A DNA stretch of 64,000 nucleotides from an uncultured Clostridia bacterium (GTDB lineage: Bacteria > Bacillota > Clostridia > TANB77 > CAG-508). The translations under genes were made by a program, and so were the position numbers. The notes beneath the pieces are model-generated. The model had not been told where the DNA came from, did not search any database, and saw nothing but the letters and a program-made list of their open reading frames with translations. Shown in pieces: positions 46,287 through 54,196 of the stretch (positions within the stretch are counted from its first letter, which is position 1; each line of letters begins with the position of its first letter). The stretch covers positions 1 through 64,000 of the forward strand of contig CAKPAX010000001.1 of the NCBI GenBank assembly GCA_934133175.1, given 5' to 3'.

Positions 46287-46835
46287 ATGTTAAAAAGAGA
46301 AAGTAGTGAAATTTTACATGATATTAAAGTAGAAATTCCTGAATTTGAAAAAGATGAGTTGTTAGAATATACAAAATGGGCTATTCCATCATTATATGAG
46401 TCATTAAGAGATAATGAAAAAATAGTTTTGAATTGTAATAATGAAGTGATAAATAAAATTAATTCTGAAAAAGAAAGTTACAGAGTAACGAAAAATATAG
46501 ATAAAGTAACTGTTCAATATGCCGATTTATTTGATTATCTTAATATAAATAGTGAAAAGTATATAAAAGTTTATATTTCTTTATATTTTTATGATGATGT
46601 AAATAATAATATTGATAAAGATTGTGAAAAAGATAAATATTGGAATGATACATGGATTATTACATATAAGATAAATGGTGGAAAAACAAAAGACAATTGC
46701 AATTGTAGTAATTGTGGTTCAGTCATGAAATATAATCTTCAAAATAATATATTTGAATGTGAATATTGTGGAAATGTAATTCATATAAATTCAAATTTAA
46801 AATGGGAAATTGTTGACATTCAAGTAATAATGTAA
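46287..46835 (+). CDS. Tim44-like domain protein with C-terminal zinc ribbon
   Basis: This 182-aa protein has no signal peptide or membrane helix. Residues 1-130 form an alpha+beta region resembling the Tim44-like/NTF2-type domain found in small bacterial proteins (FEKDELLEYTKWAIPSLYESL, then a beta-rich VTVQYADLFDYLNI...VYISLYFYDD). Residues 138-162 are a zinc ribbon with Cys140, Cys143, Cys158 and Cys161 in CxxC pairs. The function is unknown; such zinc-ribbon proteins often sense or bind nucleic acid or partner proteins. The gene has its own promoter and lies just upstream of mutL (52 bases between them), so the two may share a transcript. Confidence 0.65.
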   Translation: MLKRESSEILHDIKVEIPEFEKDELLEYTKWAIPSLYESLRDNEKIVLNCNNEVINKINSEKESYRVTKNIDKVTVQYADLFDYLNINSEKYIKVYISLYFYDDVNNNIDKDCEKDKYWNDTWIITYKINGGKTKDNCNCSNCGSVMKYNLQNNIFECEYCGNVIHINSNLKWEIVDIQVIM

Positions 46836-46887
46836 CAAAGATGATATATGTTGAAAAATTGTACAAATGCAAAATTGGAGGAAAAAA

Positions 46888-49122
46888 ATGGGAAATATAG
46901 TTTTATTAGATGATTTAACAATAAATAAAATAGCAGCAGGAGAAGTTATAGAAAGACCTGCTTCTGTAATAAAAGAGATGATAGAAAACTCAATTGATGC
47001 AGGAGCGAAGAATATAACAGTAGAAATTAAAAATGGTGGAATATCATATATAAGAGTAACTGATGATGGAAAAGGAATTGCAAGTGATGATCTGGAAATT
47101 GCATTTGAAAGGCATGCAACAAGTAAAATTAGATGTGCGGATGATTTAGAAAATGTAAAATCTATGGGATTTAGAGGTGAAGCTTTAGCTAGTATTGCAG
47201 CTATAGCTAATGTTGAATTGGTATCAAAAACAAATAGCCAAGAGACAGGATATAAAATAACCGTAGAAGGTGGAAAAGTATTAAACAAAGAAGAAATTGG
47301 ATGTCCTACAGGAACTACAATTACGGTGAAAAATTTATTTTTTAATACGCCAGTAAGATATAAATTCTTAAAAAAAGATTATACAGAATCAGGATATATA
47401 GAAGATGCAATTACAAGAATTGCTTTAGTTAATCCTAATATATCATTTAAATTAATAAATACTGGAAAGACAGTAATTCAAACAAATGGTAACGGAGATT
47501 TAAAAACAGTTGTATATAGTATATATGGAAAAGACGTTGCAGATGGAATATTAAATGTTAACTATAATTATGAAGATATTAATATTGTGGGAGTAGTAGG
47601 AAAACCAGAAATAGCGAGATCTAATAGATCAAATCAATTATTTTTTGTAAATAAAAGATATATAAAAGATAAAACTCTATCTTCAGCAACAGAACAAGCT
47701 TTTAAAGGTATGCTTCCGATTGGAAAATTTGGTTTTGTAGTTTTAGATTTAGAAATGGATCCAAGTAAAGTAGATGTTAATGTACACCCAGCAAAATTAG
47801 AAGTAAGATTTGAAGATGAAAATAAAGTATTTAAAGCAATATATCACGCTATAAAAGATACATTACTAAAATCTGAATTGGTAGCAAATACAACTAAAGA
47901 AAGTGTAGTTGAAGATGTTACAAAGAGAATAGAAACAATTAATGATGAAAAAAAATTAGAAGAGAAAATTCAATTAAAAGAAAATAAAGATGAACCAAGC
48001 TTATTTAAAAGAATAGAAGAAATAAATAAAAAGAATGAAGAAAAAAGTGCATTAGTTAATATTCCAAAAGTAGATATACCAGAATCTACAGAAAATATAT
48101 TAAATCAATTAAAACAATTACAAGAAAAATTAAAAAAAGAGACTGAAGAAAATAAGAAAAAAGAAAAAATTGAAATTGAAGAACATGAAAGACTAGAAGA
48201 AAAGGAAGAAAAAATAAAAGAAACAGAAGAAGAAAAAGAGAATGTAATTGTTGATGAAATAAAAGAAAAAAATGAAAATGGTGAGACAGAAAGAAAAGAA
48301 GAGACACCAAGTGAAATTGCTAAAAATGAAGAATTTAAAAAACTAAAAGAACAAATAGATATGCTAAGAAAAGCGGAAGAACAGGAAACAGAAAATTTTG
48401 ATCAAATGTATGAAAAAACTTTTGGAAATAAACCAATAGGAATTATTCAAGAAGAAAAAGAAGCGGAAAAACAAATTGATGCCGAAGACATTTTTGAAAA
48501 CACTGAAAATGTTTCTGTATTTGAAGATATTGAGGAATATAATAAACCAACATATAAATTTATAGGAATAGCATTTAAAACATATATTATTCTTGAGATG
48601 AATAAGGAGATGTATATATTAGATCAACATGCTGCTCATGAGAGAATTATGTATGAACAAATAAAGAAAAATTATTATAATAATTCTACAAAAGACTCAC
48701 AGATGTTACTTTTACCAGATGTGATAACATTAACACATAAAGAGATGGATATTGCAAAGGAAAATATGGACATGTTTAGAAGGGCTGGATTTACTTTAGA
48801 AGAATTTGGAGAAAATACAATAAAATTATCAGGAGTTCCAAATATATGTGTTGATTTGAATACTAAAGAATTATTTTTAGAAACTCTTGATGAAATAAAT
48901 ACTGTTGCAAGAACTGCAAAACAAGAAAAAGAAGAAAAATTTATAGCAACAGTTGCATGTAAAGCAGCAGTTAAAGCTAATATGGCGTTAACAAAAGAAG
49001 AAGTGGATAGTTTAATGGATCAATTATTAAAATTACCTAATCCATTCACATGTCCGCATGGAAGACCAACAGCAATAAAAATGACGAAATATGATATCGA
49101 AAGAAAATTTGCAAGAAAATAG
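46888..49122 (+). CDS. mutL: DNA mismatch repair protein MutL (endonuclease type)
   Basis: I use ATG 46888 behind GGAGG (46877-46881); the frame is open further upstream without a better site. The 744-aa product has an N-terminal GHKL ATPase with MIENSIDAGAKNI, DDGKGI, FERHATSKI and MGFRGEAL. A transducer domain follows, then a long Lys/Glu-rich linker (about 340-520). The C-terminal dimerisation domain carries the endonuclease motif DQHAAHERIMYE near residue 579, plus ACKAAVKA and CPHGRP. MutL nicks the discontinuous strand after MutS finds a mismatch. The endonuclease motif fits an organism without MutH. mutS is not in the window. Two genes downstream is miaA, a common Clostridia arrangement. 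Confidence 0.96.
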   Translation: MGNIVLLDDLTINKIAAGEVIERPASVIKEMIENSIDAGAKNITVEIKNGGISYIRVTDDGKGIASDDLEIAFERHATSKIRCADDLENVKSMGFRGEALASIAAIANVELVSKTNSQETGYKITVEGGKVLNKEEIGCPTGTTITVKNLFFNTPVRYKFLKKDYTESGYIEDAITRIALVNPNISFKLINTGKTVIQTNGNGDLKTVVYSIYGKDVADGILNVNYNYEDINIVGVVGKPEIARSNRSNQLFFVNKRYIKDKTLSSATEQAFKGMLPIGKFGFVVLDLEMDPSKVDVNVHPAKLEVRFEDENKVFKAIYHAIKDTLLKSELVANTTKESVVEDVTKRIETINDEKKLEEKIQLKENKDEPSLFKRIEEINKKNEEKSALVNIPKVDIPESTENILNQLKQLQEKLKKETEENKKKEKIEIEEHERLEEKEEKIKETEEEKENVIVDEIKEKNENGETERKEETPSEIAKNEEFKKLKEQIDMLRKAEEQETENFDQMYEKTFGNKPIGIIQEEKEAEKQIDAEDIFENTENVSVFEDIEEYNKPTYKFIGIAFKTYIILEMNKEMYILDQHAAHERIMYEQIKKNYYNNSTKDSQMLLLPDVITLTHKEMDIAKENMDMFRRAGFTLEEFGENTIKLSGVPNICVDLNTKELFLETLDEINTVARTAKQEKEEKFIATVACKAAVKANMALTKEEVDSLMDQLLKLPNPFTCPHGRPTAIKMTKYDIERKFARK

Positions 49123-49130
49123 AGGTTAAA

Positions 49131-49562
49131 ATGATAGTTATAATTTCAATAATTACAATAATATTATTTGCAGTTTTAATAGCTTGTACATGGCATGAAT
49201 TAGGGGATGTCGAAAATAAAATAAAAATTATATATATAGTTTTGGGATTGTTAATTATAGCGTTTATAACATTAATAGTATTTAATATTTCATCATCAAA
49301 TATTAATTATGAAAAATTAGAAATGAAAAATGATATAAAAAAGATGTTGGTATTAGTTTTTACACCAGTAAATGCATTGTTTTTAATGCCATCATTTGCA
49401 AAATTATTTGATAAAATAAAAAACAAGGAAATAAAAAGAGAAAAGTTAAAATTTGAAATATTAAAATTGTTAGTAATTTTTATAATAGTTATAATTATAG
49501 AATATAATTATTTGATAAATACACAATTAGGTATTATGGAAATATATAAAAAACAGAAATAG
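49131..49562 (+). CDS. Small membrane protein, 143 aa, function unknown
   Basis: This is a 143-aa protein with about four hydrophobic segments (about residues 2-18, 33-52, 68-90 and 110-130) separated by charged loops (HELGDVENK and KLFDKIKNKEIKREK). No family is recognised. It lies eight bases after the mutL stop and nine bases before the miaA start, so it is part of the same transcript. No catalytic motif is visible. Confidence 0.65.
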   Translation: MIVIISIITIILFAVLIACTWHELGDVENKIKIIYIVLGLLIIAFITLIVFNISSSNINYEKLEMKNDIKKMLVLVFTPVNALFLMPSFAKLFDKIKNKEIKREKLKFEILKLLVIFIIVIIIEYNYLINTQLGIMEIYKKQK

Positions 49563-49571
49563 AGGTGTAAT

Positions 49572-50492
49572 ATGTCAAAACCTAAAGTTATAGTAATATG
49601 TGGACCAACAGCTTCTGGAAAAACAGCATTGTCAATAGAACTTGCTAAACAAATAGATGGTGAGATTATTTCTTGTGATTCTATGCAAATATACAAAGAT
49701 ATGAATATAGGAACAGCAAAACCAGATGAAGAAGAAAAACAAGGAATAAAACATTATTTAATGGATTTTGTTTCACCTGATGAAAGATATAGTGTAGCAG
49801 ATTTTAAAAGAGATGCAACAAGGGCTATTAAAGAAATATTAAATAAAGGAAAAATGCCAATAATAGTTGGGGGAACAGGGCTTTATGTAGATAGCCTGAT
49901 ATATGGCATAGAATACAATGAAATAAATGTTGACGAAAAATATAGAAAACAATTAGAAGAAAGAATAAATAAAGAAGGATTTGAAATATTATATCAAGAA
50001 GCAAAAAAAATAGATCCAATAGCAATTGAAAAAATAAGTCATAATGATAAGAAAAGAATAATGAGAATATTAGAAATATATAAAGCAACTGGAAAGACAA
50101 AAACAGAACAAGAAAAAGAATCTAGAAAAAATGAAGTGGAATTTGATTACAAAGTATTTGCAATTAATATGGATAGAGAAAAGTTGTATGAAAGAATTAA
50201 TAAAAGAGTAGACATTATGATTGATAAGGGGTTAATTGAAGAAGTAAAAAGTTTGAAAAGCAAATATAATAAATTTCCTACAGCAATGCAAGGGTTAGGT
50301 TATAAGGAAGTAGTGAAATATTTAGAAAAAGAGTATGACAGGGAAACGATGGTTGATATAATAAAACAAGAAACAAGAAGATATGCCAAAAGGCAATTAA
50401 CATGGTTTAGAAAAAATAAACAAACAGTCTGGCTTGATGGATTAAATGATATGCAAAATAATATTGATATTATTTTGGAGGGTATAAATTGA
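49572..50492 (+). CDS. miaA: tRNA dimethylallyltransferase
   Basis: This enzyme adds an isopentenyl group from dimethylallyl diphosphate to A37 of tRNAs that read codons starting with U, which improves decoding and frame maintenance. The 306-aa protein has the P-loop GPTASGKT (11-18), the substrate segment SCDSMQIYKDMNIGTAKP, DxxSPDERYSVADF, GGTGLY and the C-terminal TRRYAKRQLTWFR motif. Full length is normal. It overlaps the next gene in a TTGA stop/start arrangement. The link is notable because the next gene carries a +1 shift and MiaA affects reading frame, but I regard that as coincidence without data. Confidence 0.95.
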   Translation: MSKPKVIVICGPTASGKTALSIELAKQIDGEIISCDSMQIYKDMNIGTAKPDEEEKQGIKHYLMDFVSPDERYSVADFKRDATRAIKEILNKGKMPIIVGGTGLYVDSLIYGIEYNEINVDEKYRKQLEERINKEGFEILYQEAKKIDPIAIEKISHNDKKRIMRILEIYKATGKTKTEQEKESRKNEVEFDYKVFAINMDREKLYERINKRVDIMIDKGLIEEVKSLKSKYNKFPTAMQGLGYKEVVKYLEKEYDRETMVDIIKQETRRYAKRQLTWFRKNKQTVWLDGLNDMQNNIDIILEGIN

Positions 50493-51746
50493 AAGAAAAT
50501 AATGAAGAAAAAAAGACTAATAAAGTCACCAAAAATAGAATATTGATTTCAATAGTTTTATTAATTATATCTGCATATGTTATTTATGCAATATATCTTT
50601 TGATAAAAGATCCTACAGATACTTTTACAGTTGAAGAAGGGACTGTATCGCAAGAAGAAACTGTTGCACGGTTATATAATAAGAGATGAAAAAGTAATAA
50701 AAGGTGAAAATTACAAAAATGGTATGATACAAATAATTTCAGAAGGTAATAGAGTAGCTAAAGGAGAAAATGTTTTTAGGTATTATAGTAAAAATGAAAG
50801 CAATTTACAGGAAAAAATACAAAAGTTAGATGAAGAAATTCAAACAGCTCTATCAAACGAAAATGACTTGTATTCACCTGATATAAAACAAATAGAAAAA
50901 GAAATTGATGAGAAAACGGAAAAACTAAATGATTTGAATGATATACAAAAAATAGAAGAATATAAAAAAGAAATAAATAAGCTAATTACAAAAAAGGCAA
51001 AAATGGTTGGTGATTTAAGTTCGTCTGGTTCGTATATAAAGAAATTAATAAAAGAAAGAAGCGAATATGAAAATCAATTAAATTCTGGAGCTGAGTATGT
51101 AAAAGCCCCTAATAGTGGGTTAGTATCTTATAAGGTTGATGGATTAGAAGATGTACTTACAACAGAAGATTTTAGCTCATTAACAAAAGAAAAACTAGAT
51201 AATCTTAATATAAAAACTGGAAAGATAATATCAAGTAGTGAAGAAAATGGAAAAATAATTAATAATTTTGAATGCTATATTGCAACTGTATTGAAAAAAA
51301 GAGAAGGGCAAGAAGTAAAAATTGGAACAGCAGCCAAAATAAGATTATCAAGTGGACAAGAATTAAGTACAAAGGTAACATATGTTAGTGAAGAAAATGA
51401 TGATTATGTAGTAGTATTTCAGTTAGATGAGTTAACTGATGAATTAATAAATTATAGAAAAATTTCTTTTGATATAGTTTGGTGGAGTTATTCAGGATTA
51501 AAAGTGCCAAATCAGGCAATTGTAGAGGAAAACAACAAAAAATATGTTGTTAGAAATAGAGCAGGATATTTAAGTAAATTGTTAGTAAAAGTTTTAAAAC
51601 AAAATGAAAAATATTCATTAGTTACAACATATACATCAGATGAACTAAAAGATATGGGATATAGTAATTCAGAAATTAATTCGTATAAAAAAATAACTTT
51701 ATATGATGAAATTTTATTAAACCCAGATTTAGAAAAAGTTAAATAA
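50489..51746 (+). CDS. HlyD-like membrane protein between miaA and sepF, split by a +1 shift
   Basis: Translation starts at TTG 50489, overlapping the miaA TGA, with GGAGGGT before it. The first frame gives a cytoplasmic N-terminus, one membrane helix (about 18-39) and EEGTVSQEETVA, then stops at 50689. The +1 frame from 50670 to 51746 continues GYIIRDEKVIKGENYKNG, a lipoyl-like beta region. A coiled coil follows, then a C-terminal beta-barrel, as in HlyD-type adaptor proteins of Clostridia at this locus. The joined product is about 418 aa. The junction is the CGG at 50669-50671. The second frame has no ribosome site at 50631. The family role is a membrane adaptor, possibly tied to division or the envelope. 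Confidence 0.78.
50669..50671 (+). other. +1 frameshift junction at an in-frame CGG codon (site 3)
   Basis: Zero-frame codons read GTT GCA CGG TTA TAT, reaching TGA four codons later at 50687. Omitting the C gives GGT TAT ATA ATA AGA GAT (Gly-Tyr-Ile-Ile-Arg-Asp), the usual GYIIRDE motif of this HlyD-like family. Confidence 0.75.
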
Positions 51747-51800
51747 ATATTACAATAATATTACAAAAATATTAAAAATTGAAAACAATATCAAAAAGTA

Positions 51801-51829
51801 TTGACAATTATCTAAAAAAGATAGATACT
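51801..51829 (+). promoter_or_regulatory. Promoter of the sepF-divIVA pair
   Basis: TTGACA (51801-51806), a 17-base spacer and GATACT (51824-51829) lie before the TTTAGGAGG site of sepF. The spacer contains TATCT/AGATA, a small inverted repeat. Confidence 0.6.
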
Positions 51830-51870
51830 TATAGCAAATAAAACGAAGGTAAATTTAGGAGGTTTTTTTA

Positions 51871-52347
51871 ATGTCAGGAGCAATAATGGATAAAGTATGG
51901 GGATTATTCGGAATGGATACAGCAGAACCAGAAGAAGATGAGAATGTATATGAATATGATAATGATTATGAAGAAGAAAATGAAGAGAATGAAGAAAGAA
52001 AATTTTTTGGAAGAAAAAATAAAGTGGTTCCAATGCCACAAGGACAAACAATAAAAATGGTTATATCACAACCAACAACATTTGAACAATCAGAAGAAAT
52101 ATGTAGCTTATTAAAAGAAAAAAAATCTGTAATAGTTAATTTAGAGTATGTTAATAAAGATGTTGCAAGAAGAATAATTGATTTTATTAGTGGTGGAGTT
52201 TATGCTTTAGATGGGCATATTCAAAAGATTTCAAATTCAATATTCTTAATAGCACCAATGAATTATGAAATAACAAACGAAATGGCAAGAGAAGAAATAA
52301 AAAATAAACTTTCAGTATCTTGGCTAAAAAATAATGGAGTTAACTAA
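51871..52347 (+). CDS. sepF: Cell division protein SepF
   Basis: SepF polymerises on the membrane and helps anchor and bundle FtsZ at the septum. The 158-aa protein starts with an amphipathic helix (MSGAIMDKVWGLFGMD), the membrane-binding element. An acidic linker rich in Glu/Asp/Asn/Tyr follows. The SepF core (about 65-150) has KMVISQPTTFEQSEEICSLL, VNLEYVNKDVARRIIDFISG and GVYALDGHIQKISNSIFLIAP. Length and domain order are standard. The ribosome site is AGGAGG. It is followed by divIVA, the usual neighbour in Gram-positive division loci. Confidence 0.95.
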   Translation: MSGAIMDKVWGLFGMDTAEPEEDENVYEYDNDYEEENEENEERKFFGRKNKVVPMPQGQTIKMVISQPTTFEQSEEICSLLKEKKSVIVNLEYVNKDVARRIIDFISGGVYALDGHIQKISNSIFLIAPMNYEITNEMAREEIKNKLSVSWLKNNGVN

Positions 52348-52379
52348 TAAGATAAATGCGGATAAGGAGGAATAAAACT

Positions 52380-52829
52380 ATGATTACACCTCTTGATATA
52401 GAAAATAAGAAATTTTCAAAACAAATGATGAATGGTTACAATGTAGATGAAGTAGATGATTTCTTAGATGAATTATCAGTAGATTATAGTAAAAATTATA
52501 AAGACGTAACAGAATTGAAAACTAAAGTTGAAGAATTAAATAAAAGTTTAGTTCAATATAAATCAATAGAAGAAACTCTTCAAAACACATTAGTAATGGC
52601 ACAATCAACTGCTGATGATGTTAGAAATGTTGCAAAACAACAAGCTGAACAAATAATAAATGAAGCAAAAGCCAATGCCCAAAAAGAAGCAGATAATTTA
52701 GAACAAGAAATAAAATTAAAACAAAAAGAATTAGATGACGTTAAAAAACAATTTGATATATATAAAGCTAAAATGGAATCATTATTAATATCACAATTAG
52801 AATTATTAAAAGATATAAAAGAAAATTAA
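52380..52829 (+). CDS. divIVA: DivIVA-domain protein
   Basis: DivIVA binds curved membrane at poles and septa and recruits division or growth factors. I start at ATG 52380 behind AAGGAGG (52364-52370); an upstream ATG in frame at 52356 precedes that site and would add a sequence containing CGG and two AGG codons. The 149-aa product opens with MITPLDIENKKFSKQMMNGY and NVDEVDDFLDELSVDY, the conserved lipid-binding DivIVA N-terminus. A long coiled coil follows to the end. It lies 32 bases after sepF and closes with a strong terminator. Confidence 0.92.
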   Translation: MITPLDIENKKFSKQMMNGYNVDEVDDFLDELSVDYSKNYKDVTELKTKVEELNKSLVQYKSIEETLQNTLVMAQSTADDVRNVAKQQAEQIINEAKANAQKEADNLEQEIKLKQKELDDVKKQFDIYKAKMESLLISQLELLKDIKEN

Positions 52830-52830
52830 A

Positions 52831-52878
52831 ACTAACAAAAGACTATCTTAAATATAAGGTAGTCTTTTTTTGTTAGTT
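52831..52878 (+). terminator. Long terminator hairpin after divIVA
   Basis: ACTAACAAAAGACTATCTT (52831-52849) pairs almost fully with a later AAGGTAGTC...GTTAGT arm that contains the T-run. It is therefore symmetrical and may act in both directions. Confidence 0.9.
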
Positions 52879-52952
52879 TATGTAGTAAATATTACTAATT
52901 TTCTGTATTGTTACAAAACTGTTAAATATATGTTACATTTCTATTAATACTA

Positions 52953-52980
52953 TTGACTTTAAATAAAAAAAATATAAAAT
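52953..52980 (+). promoter_or_regulatory. Promoter of the rsmD gene
   Basis: TTGACT (52953-52958), a 16-base spacer and TAAAAT (52975-52980) precede the AAAGAGGTTT site of rsmD. Confidence 0.6.
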
Positions 52981-53006
52981 ATTATTATAAATAAAGAGGT
53001 TTTATT

Positions 53007-53576
53007 ATGAGAATTATAAGTGGAACAGCAAGAGGAACAAAATTATTTACATTAGATTCTTTAAGCACTAGACCAACACTTGATAGAGTAAAAGAATCAA
53101 TATTTAATATAATAAATCAAGACATACAAGGTACAGTCTTTTTGGATTTATTTTCTGGAAGTGGAGCTATAGGATTAGAAGCAGCTAGTAGAGGAGCAAA
53201 AAGAGCTGTCTTGTGCGATAAATCTAAAGATGCATGTAATATTATAAAAAGAAATATTGAAAAAACTCATTTACAAGAAAAAACAGTTTTATATAATATG
53301 GATTTTGAAAAATTGCTATGTAAATTAGAACAAAATGGAGAATGTTTTGATTATATTTACTTAGACCCACCATATAAAACTGATTATGTTATTAAATCAT
53401 TAGAACTTCTTATAAATTTAAGATTAATAAAAAATAATACACAAATAATAGTTGAAACAGATGATATAGAAAAAATTATAGATTATATAAATGAAAAATT
53501 TGAAATTATTAAAGAAAGAAAATATGGCAGAGCTGTAATTCTATTTTTAAAATTAAAAAATTCACAAAACACATAG
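53007..53576 (+). CDS. rsmD: 16S rRNA (guanine966-N2)-methyltransferase
   Basis: This enzyme methylates G966 of 16S rRNA near the ribosomal P site, using SAM. The 189-aa protein has the N-terminal RIISGTARGTKLF segment with the RPTLDRVKESIFNI region, the SAM motif FLDLFSGSGAIGLEAASRGA, CDKSKDACNIIKRN and the catalytic YLDPPYKTDY (the N6-type DPPY motif). Length is normal for RsmD/YhhF. It starts with a GAGGTTTTATT site behind its own promoter and is followed 27 bases later by a coiled-coil gene. Confidence 0.94.
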   Translation: MRIISGTARGTKLFTLDSLSTRPTLDRVKESIFNIINQDIQGTVFLDLFSGSGAIGLEAASRGAKRAVLCDKSKDACNIIKRNIEKTHLQEKTVLYNMDFEKLLCKLEQNGECFDYIYLDPPYKTDYVIKSLELLINLRLIKNNTQIIVETDDIEKIIDYINEKFEIIKERKYGRAVILFLKLKNSQNT

Positions 53577-53603
53577 TAAACTAAAACAGAAAGGGGTTAA
53601 ACT

Positions 53604-54107
53604 ATGGAAATATTTACATTATTAGAAACATTGGAGGAAATTTTAGAAGGAAGTAAGAATTTACCTTTTACTTCAAAAGGCATAGTAGATAAAGAAGAAT
53701 TATTAGATATTATAAAAGAAATTAGATTAAAATTACCTGATGAATTAAAACAGGCTAAATGGGTAAAAGAAGAAAGACAAAGAATATTAGTAGAAGCCCA
53801 AAAAGAAGCTGATGGAATCGTAAAAGAAGCTGAAAATAGAATAATAGCTATGATAGATGAACATGAAATTACTAGAAAGGCATATGATCAAAAAACAGAA
53901 ATAATTGAAACTGCAAATGAAATGTCTAGAGAAATATCAAAAGGAACAAAAGAATATGCAGATACAATTTTACAAGGAACAGAACAAGTAATTACAGATA
54001 CATTATCAAATTTAGAAAAAAATATGAGTGAAGCTCTAAACCTAATGCAAATTTCTTTGGAGGATACTTTAAAGACAATTCAAAATAGTAGAAAAGAATT
54101 AGAATAA
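53604..54107 (+). CDS. Coiled-coil protein, 167 aa, downstream of rsmD
   Basis: This soluble, Glu/Lys-rich 167-aa protein is mostly a long helix or coiled coil. It is similar in look to F-/V-type ATPase stalk subunits and DivIVA-like proteins (KEERQRILVEAQKEADGIVKEAENRI). The N-terminal 45 residues (LLETLEEILEGSKNLPFTSKGIVDKEELLDII) form a conserved-looking cap seen in unnamed proteins next to rsmD in Clostridia. There is no catalytic motif. Its ribosome site is AAGGGGTTAAAC. I would call it a putative scaffold. An ATP synthase role is unlikely, because no other ATP synthase gene is present here. Confidence 0.75.
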   Translation: MEIFTLLETLEEILEGSKNLPFTSKGIVDKEELLDIIKEIRLKLPDELKQAKWVKEERQRILVEAQKEADGIVKEAENRIIAMIDEHEITRKAYDQKTEIIETANEMSREISKGTKEYADTILQGTEQVITDTLSNLEKNMSEALNLMQISLEDTLKTIQNSRKELE

Positions 54108-54119
54108 TAGTAAATTAAG

Positions 54120-54140
54120 AGTCAGAAGTCAGAAGTCATA
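54120..54140 (+). repeat. Heptamer tandem repeat
   Basis: AGTCAGA (54120-54126), AGTCAGA (54127-54133) and AGTCATA (54134-54140) stand in direct tandem between the coiled-coil gene and ftsK. TCTGGCT (54165-54171), followed by five T, can pair with the repeats with one wobble. The region may therefore form a variable terminator-like hairpin. Confidence 0.5.
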
Positions 54141-54196
54141 AAATTAGATAAGATGATTTCTTGATCTGGCTTTTTATTATGAAAGGAATATATTAA

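Noticed and set aside
47960..48320. A possible separate coiled-coil gene inside mutL
   Set aside because: The Lys/Glu-rich stretch is the usual variable linker between the MutL ATPase and dimerisation domains, in one uninterrupted frame.
52356..52379. In-frame CGG at 52359 as a fifth coding CGG
   Set aside because: It lies upstream of the AAGGAGG ribosome site of divIVA, so it is leader sequence and not translated as part of the protein.
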